Of a stretch of 15,441 bases of DNA, positions 14,025-15,441 are shown piece by piece (within the stretch, counting starts at the first letter, position 1; each line of letters begins with the position of its first letter). The DNA lies in NCBI GenBank assembly GCA_964195545.1, contig CAXMQQ010000052.1:1-15441 (forward strand), given 5' to 3'. The notes beneath the pieces were generated by a model. It searched no databases. It saw only the letters and a list, made by a program, of their open reading frames with translations, and was not told the DNA's origin. Both the position numbers and the translations under genes were made by a program. Source of the DNA: JAHEEL01 sp964195545 (lineage in GTDB: Bacteria; Actinomycetota; Acidimicrobiia; Spongiisociales; UBA5794).

Positions 14025-15107
14025 TCAGCCGGAGGCTCCCGAAGGTTGAAGCGCGGCAAGCAGGGACGCGAGCTGGTTCGCCTGGTCGTCAACACTCGCT
14101 GAGAAGTCCGATCCCACTTGTGTCCACGCATCGCCTCCGGGATCGGAAAGTCGCATGGTGAGGCGAGTGCCGCTCTCGAGACGATCCAACTGGTACGTCC
14201 AAGCCCAGTCCTCGAGGCCGGCGACGTCGTAGCGGAGGGTGATATAGGAGAACGGCCTCCAGTCGGCGACGTGCTCGACGATGACATCGGGACCATGCAT
14301 GCAGTGATTCACGGTCCCGATACCTCTGCGTCCCTCTGTCATGGTCAAGACTTGATCGACGAGCCTCTGCCACTGGGGCCGCTTGGTTGGGTCGGTCAGG
14401 TACTCCCACACCGTTTGTGGTGCCGCAGACGTTTCGAAGGACGTCTCGTGAACGGACTCGGCGCTCGTGACGTAGTCTCGATTCCTCTCCTGCTCGAATG
14501 TCCACCGGACGGCGAGATCCTGTACAAAGACGTCGACCTCGCCGATGTCGCTGAACACTTCCTTGTGAGGCAGGAAGCCGAGAATGGCCGGGTCCATTGC
14601 CATGGCATCGAGCGTCGTCTTCGTATAGACCGCGTATGCGGGTTTGTTGATCTTCGCTCCCGCTGTCCCCTTCGCCAGGCGATGGAGGAGGATCACGTCG
14701 GGACCGGTCAACTCCTCGGAGCGGGCGATCCGTCGTAGGACGTACTCTCCATCGTGGACAAAGAACTTCAGGTCAAGACTGGGGATCCGGATACAAGCGT
14801 TGCATTCGCACGTCGTGGCGTGAGAAACGTCCCTCAGCCGCTTCTGGAATGCGAAGTACGCCGTTTCGATGGTGTCCATTATCATCGACGGGTTGATCGA
14901 CCCGGTGCTCGCATACGCGAATGCTGCGTCGCCCTCGAGCTTCGAGAGTTGGAACGAAGGTTCGATGGCTCCCACGATGATCTCGAGGAGGTCGGCGACC
15001 ACGTCTTGCGCATGGGTGAGTTCGGTGTCTCCCATGTACTGCGTGTAGCCGGTGATGTCTGCCAAGAGCAAACATCCCCGATCCGGTGTGCCTAGATCCA
15101 TAGTCAT
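14025..15107 (-). CDS. DUF2652 (class III cyclase-like) plus SRPBCC domain protein
   Basis: A 360-residue two-domain protein. The N-terminal part (about 10-205) has the cyclase-like pattern LLLADITGYT with D17, then KLEGDAAFAY with D60, in the positions of the two metal-binding aspartates of class III adenylate/guanylate cyclases. It adds a CxCxxC motif (C100, C102, C105) followed by LDLKFFVHDG, which fits DUF2652 proteins. Whether such proteins make cyclic nucleotides is not established. Residues about 218-350 form a SRPBCC/START-like lipid- or ligand-binding fold (VHETSFETSAAPQTVWEYLTD at its start). The start is ATG 15107; a second ATG lies at residue 3. A TAGGGT box ends 8 nt upstream. 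There are no transmembrane segments. It precedes aroQ by 66 nt on the same strand. Confidence 0.85.
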   Translation of the reverse strand: MTMDLGTPDRGCLLLADITGYTQYMGDTELTHAQDVVADLLEIIVGAIEPSFQLSKLEGDAAFAYASTGSINPSMIMDTIETAYFAFQKRLRDVSHATTCECNACIRIPSLDLKFFVHDGEYVLRRIARSEELTGPDVILLHRLAKGTAGAKINKPAYAVYTKTTLDAMAMDPAILGFLPHKEVFSDIGEVDVFVQDLAVRWTFEQERNRDYVTSAESVHETSFETSAAPQTVWEYLTDPTKRPQWQRLVDQVLTMTEGRRGIGTVNHCMHGPDVIVEHVADWRPFSYITLRYDVAGLEDWAWTYQLDRLESGTRLTMRLSDPGGDAWTQVGSDFSASVDDQANQLASLLAALQPSGASG

Positions 15108-15115
15108 CAGGAGCG

Positions 15116-15121
15116 ACCCTA
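15116..15121 (-). promoter_or_regulatory. Candidate -10 box for the DUF2652 gene
   Basis: On the minus strand TAGGGT ends 8 nt before the ATG at 15107, giving a leader of 0-2 nt. No Shine-Dalgarno or clear -35 box is visible. Confidence 0.35.
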
Positions 15122-15190
15122 CCAGAGCAGCGGTGGGAGGATCTAGGTTGTTTGGGAGGAAAGGAGCGTCCTACTTCTCAGCCTCAATGG

Positions 15191-15441
15191 TCATGTCGTG
15201 TGGGTCGGCGCCAGCGTTCGGGCGAGATTCAAGGTCTCTTGGTCGAGCGCGGAGTCCATTGTTGAGACCGACGCGCTGAGAGCACCGAGAAGTGCGTCGG
15301 CAACGGTGGAGACGGTGGCGGAGGCGCGGGCACCGGTGGCAATGTGCCGCTCGCGGAGCCTGGGCTCGTCGCGCGCTACTACATGGACGAGGCGGCGTCG
15401 GGCCAGATCCCCACGCAGCTGCTGGATGCCGCCCCGAACCC
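15191..15441 (-). CDS. C-terminal part of an unidentified protein (runs in from right edge)
   Basis: The minus frame is open from the right edge to a TGA at 15191-15193 and encodes 82 visible residues. It ends with a helical, natural-looking stretch (VADALLGALSAS, then SALDQETLNLARTLAP, then THTT). Third codon positions are about three-quarters G or C. The first visible third is Arg-rich and could be a shadow of the competing plus-strand frame described in the findings. I do not recognise a family. The stop lies 83 nt before the DUF2652 start on the same strand. Confidence 0.45.
   Translation of the reverse strand, partial: VRGGIQQLRGDLARRRLVHVVARDEPRLRERHIATGARASATVSTVADALLGALSASVSTMDSALDQETLNLARTLAPTHTT
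15266..15441 (+). other. Competing plus-strand frame with LamG-like start (alternative to the minus-strand CDS)
   Basis: After a TGA at 15263-15265 this frame stays open to the window end. It gives a Gly-rich linker (CVGNGGDGGGGAGTGGN) and then GLVARYYMDEAASG, which resembles the start of LamG/concanavalin-like domains in secreted proteins. Third positions are even more GC-rich than in the minus frame. There is no ATG, no signal peptide and only a GTG at 15344, so it cannot be a complete gene start. Both frames share codon register, so one is likely the shadow of the other. Confidence 0.3.

Noticed and set aside
1..15441. CRISPR arrays, tRNA and rRNA genes
   Set aside because: No regularly spaced repeats, cloverleaf-like segments or rRNA-like tracts were seen when reading the window by eye; a covariance-model search was not possible.

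Overview
The window comes from a high-GC bacterium, most likely an actinomycete-type organism (Actinomycetota, possibly Acidimicrobiia-like). I infer this from GC-rich third codon positions, frequent GTG starts, a Gram-positive-type LexA operator, an error-prone DnaE2 polymerase, an LCP cell-wall ligase, and many start codons placed 6-8 nt after a TANNNT -10 box, as in leaderless actinobacterial genes. Placement below phylum is a guess.

Layout. The left edge (1-73, minus) is the 5' end of an IS1182-like transposase whose element ends between there and the 3' end of ychF (175-1266, minus). Divergent from ychF are an uncharacterised soluble protein (1373-2347) and a four-TM LytR-CpsA-Psr protein carrying two calcium-loop motifs (2397-4079). 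Convergent to these is a two-gene minus-strand unit: a tiny membrane protein (4492-4695) overlapping a tandem ACT-domain protein (4118-4495). Divergent from that unit, behind a perfect LexA box, is an SOS-type dnaE2 (4763-8212) whose PHP domain holds an in-frame, repeat-derived insertion. A tail-anchored hypothetical protein follows (8275-8727), closed by a strong hairpin.

The minus strand then carries ltaE (8807-9841), overlapping sixA (9838-10347). Further upstream lies a small membrane-protein gene that looks frameshifted (10423-10820). Divergent from it are ferritin (10846-11346) and a class I aminotransferase (11603-12805). The aminotransferase overlaps tail-to-tail with an unusual AroQ-alpha/beta hydrolase fusion (12798-13958). 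Next is a DUF2652 cyclase-like plus SRPBCC protein (14025-15107). The right edge is open in both strands, with a partial minus-strand gene as the simplest reading and a LamG-like plus-strand reading competing with it.

Functionally this is mostly a chromosomal housekeeping and stress neighbourhood: ribosome-associated ATPase, wall-polymer ligase, SOS mutagenesis, iron storage and amino-acid/shikimate metabolism. There is no phage, CRISPR or obvious defence island. The most interesting items are the palindromic element translated inside dnaE2, the LexA-controlled and probably leaderless dnaE2 promoter, the AroQ-hydrolase fusion with a displaced nucleophile serine, and the calcium-loop insert in the LCP domain.
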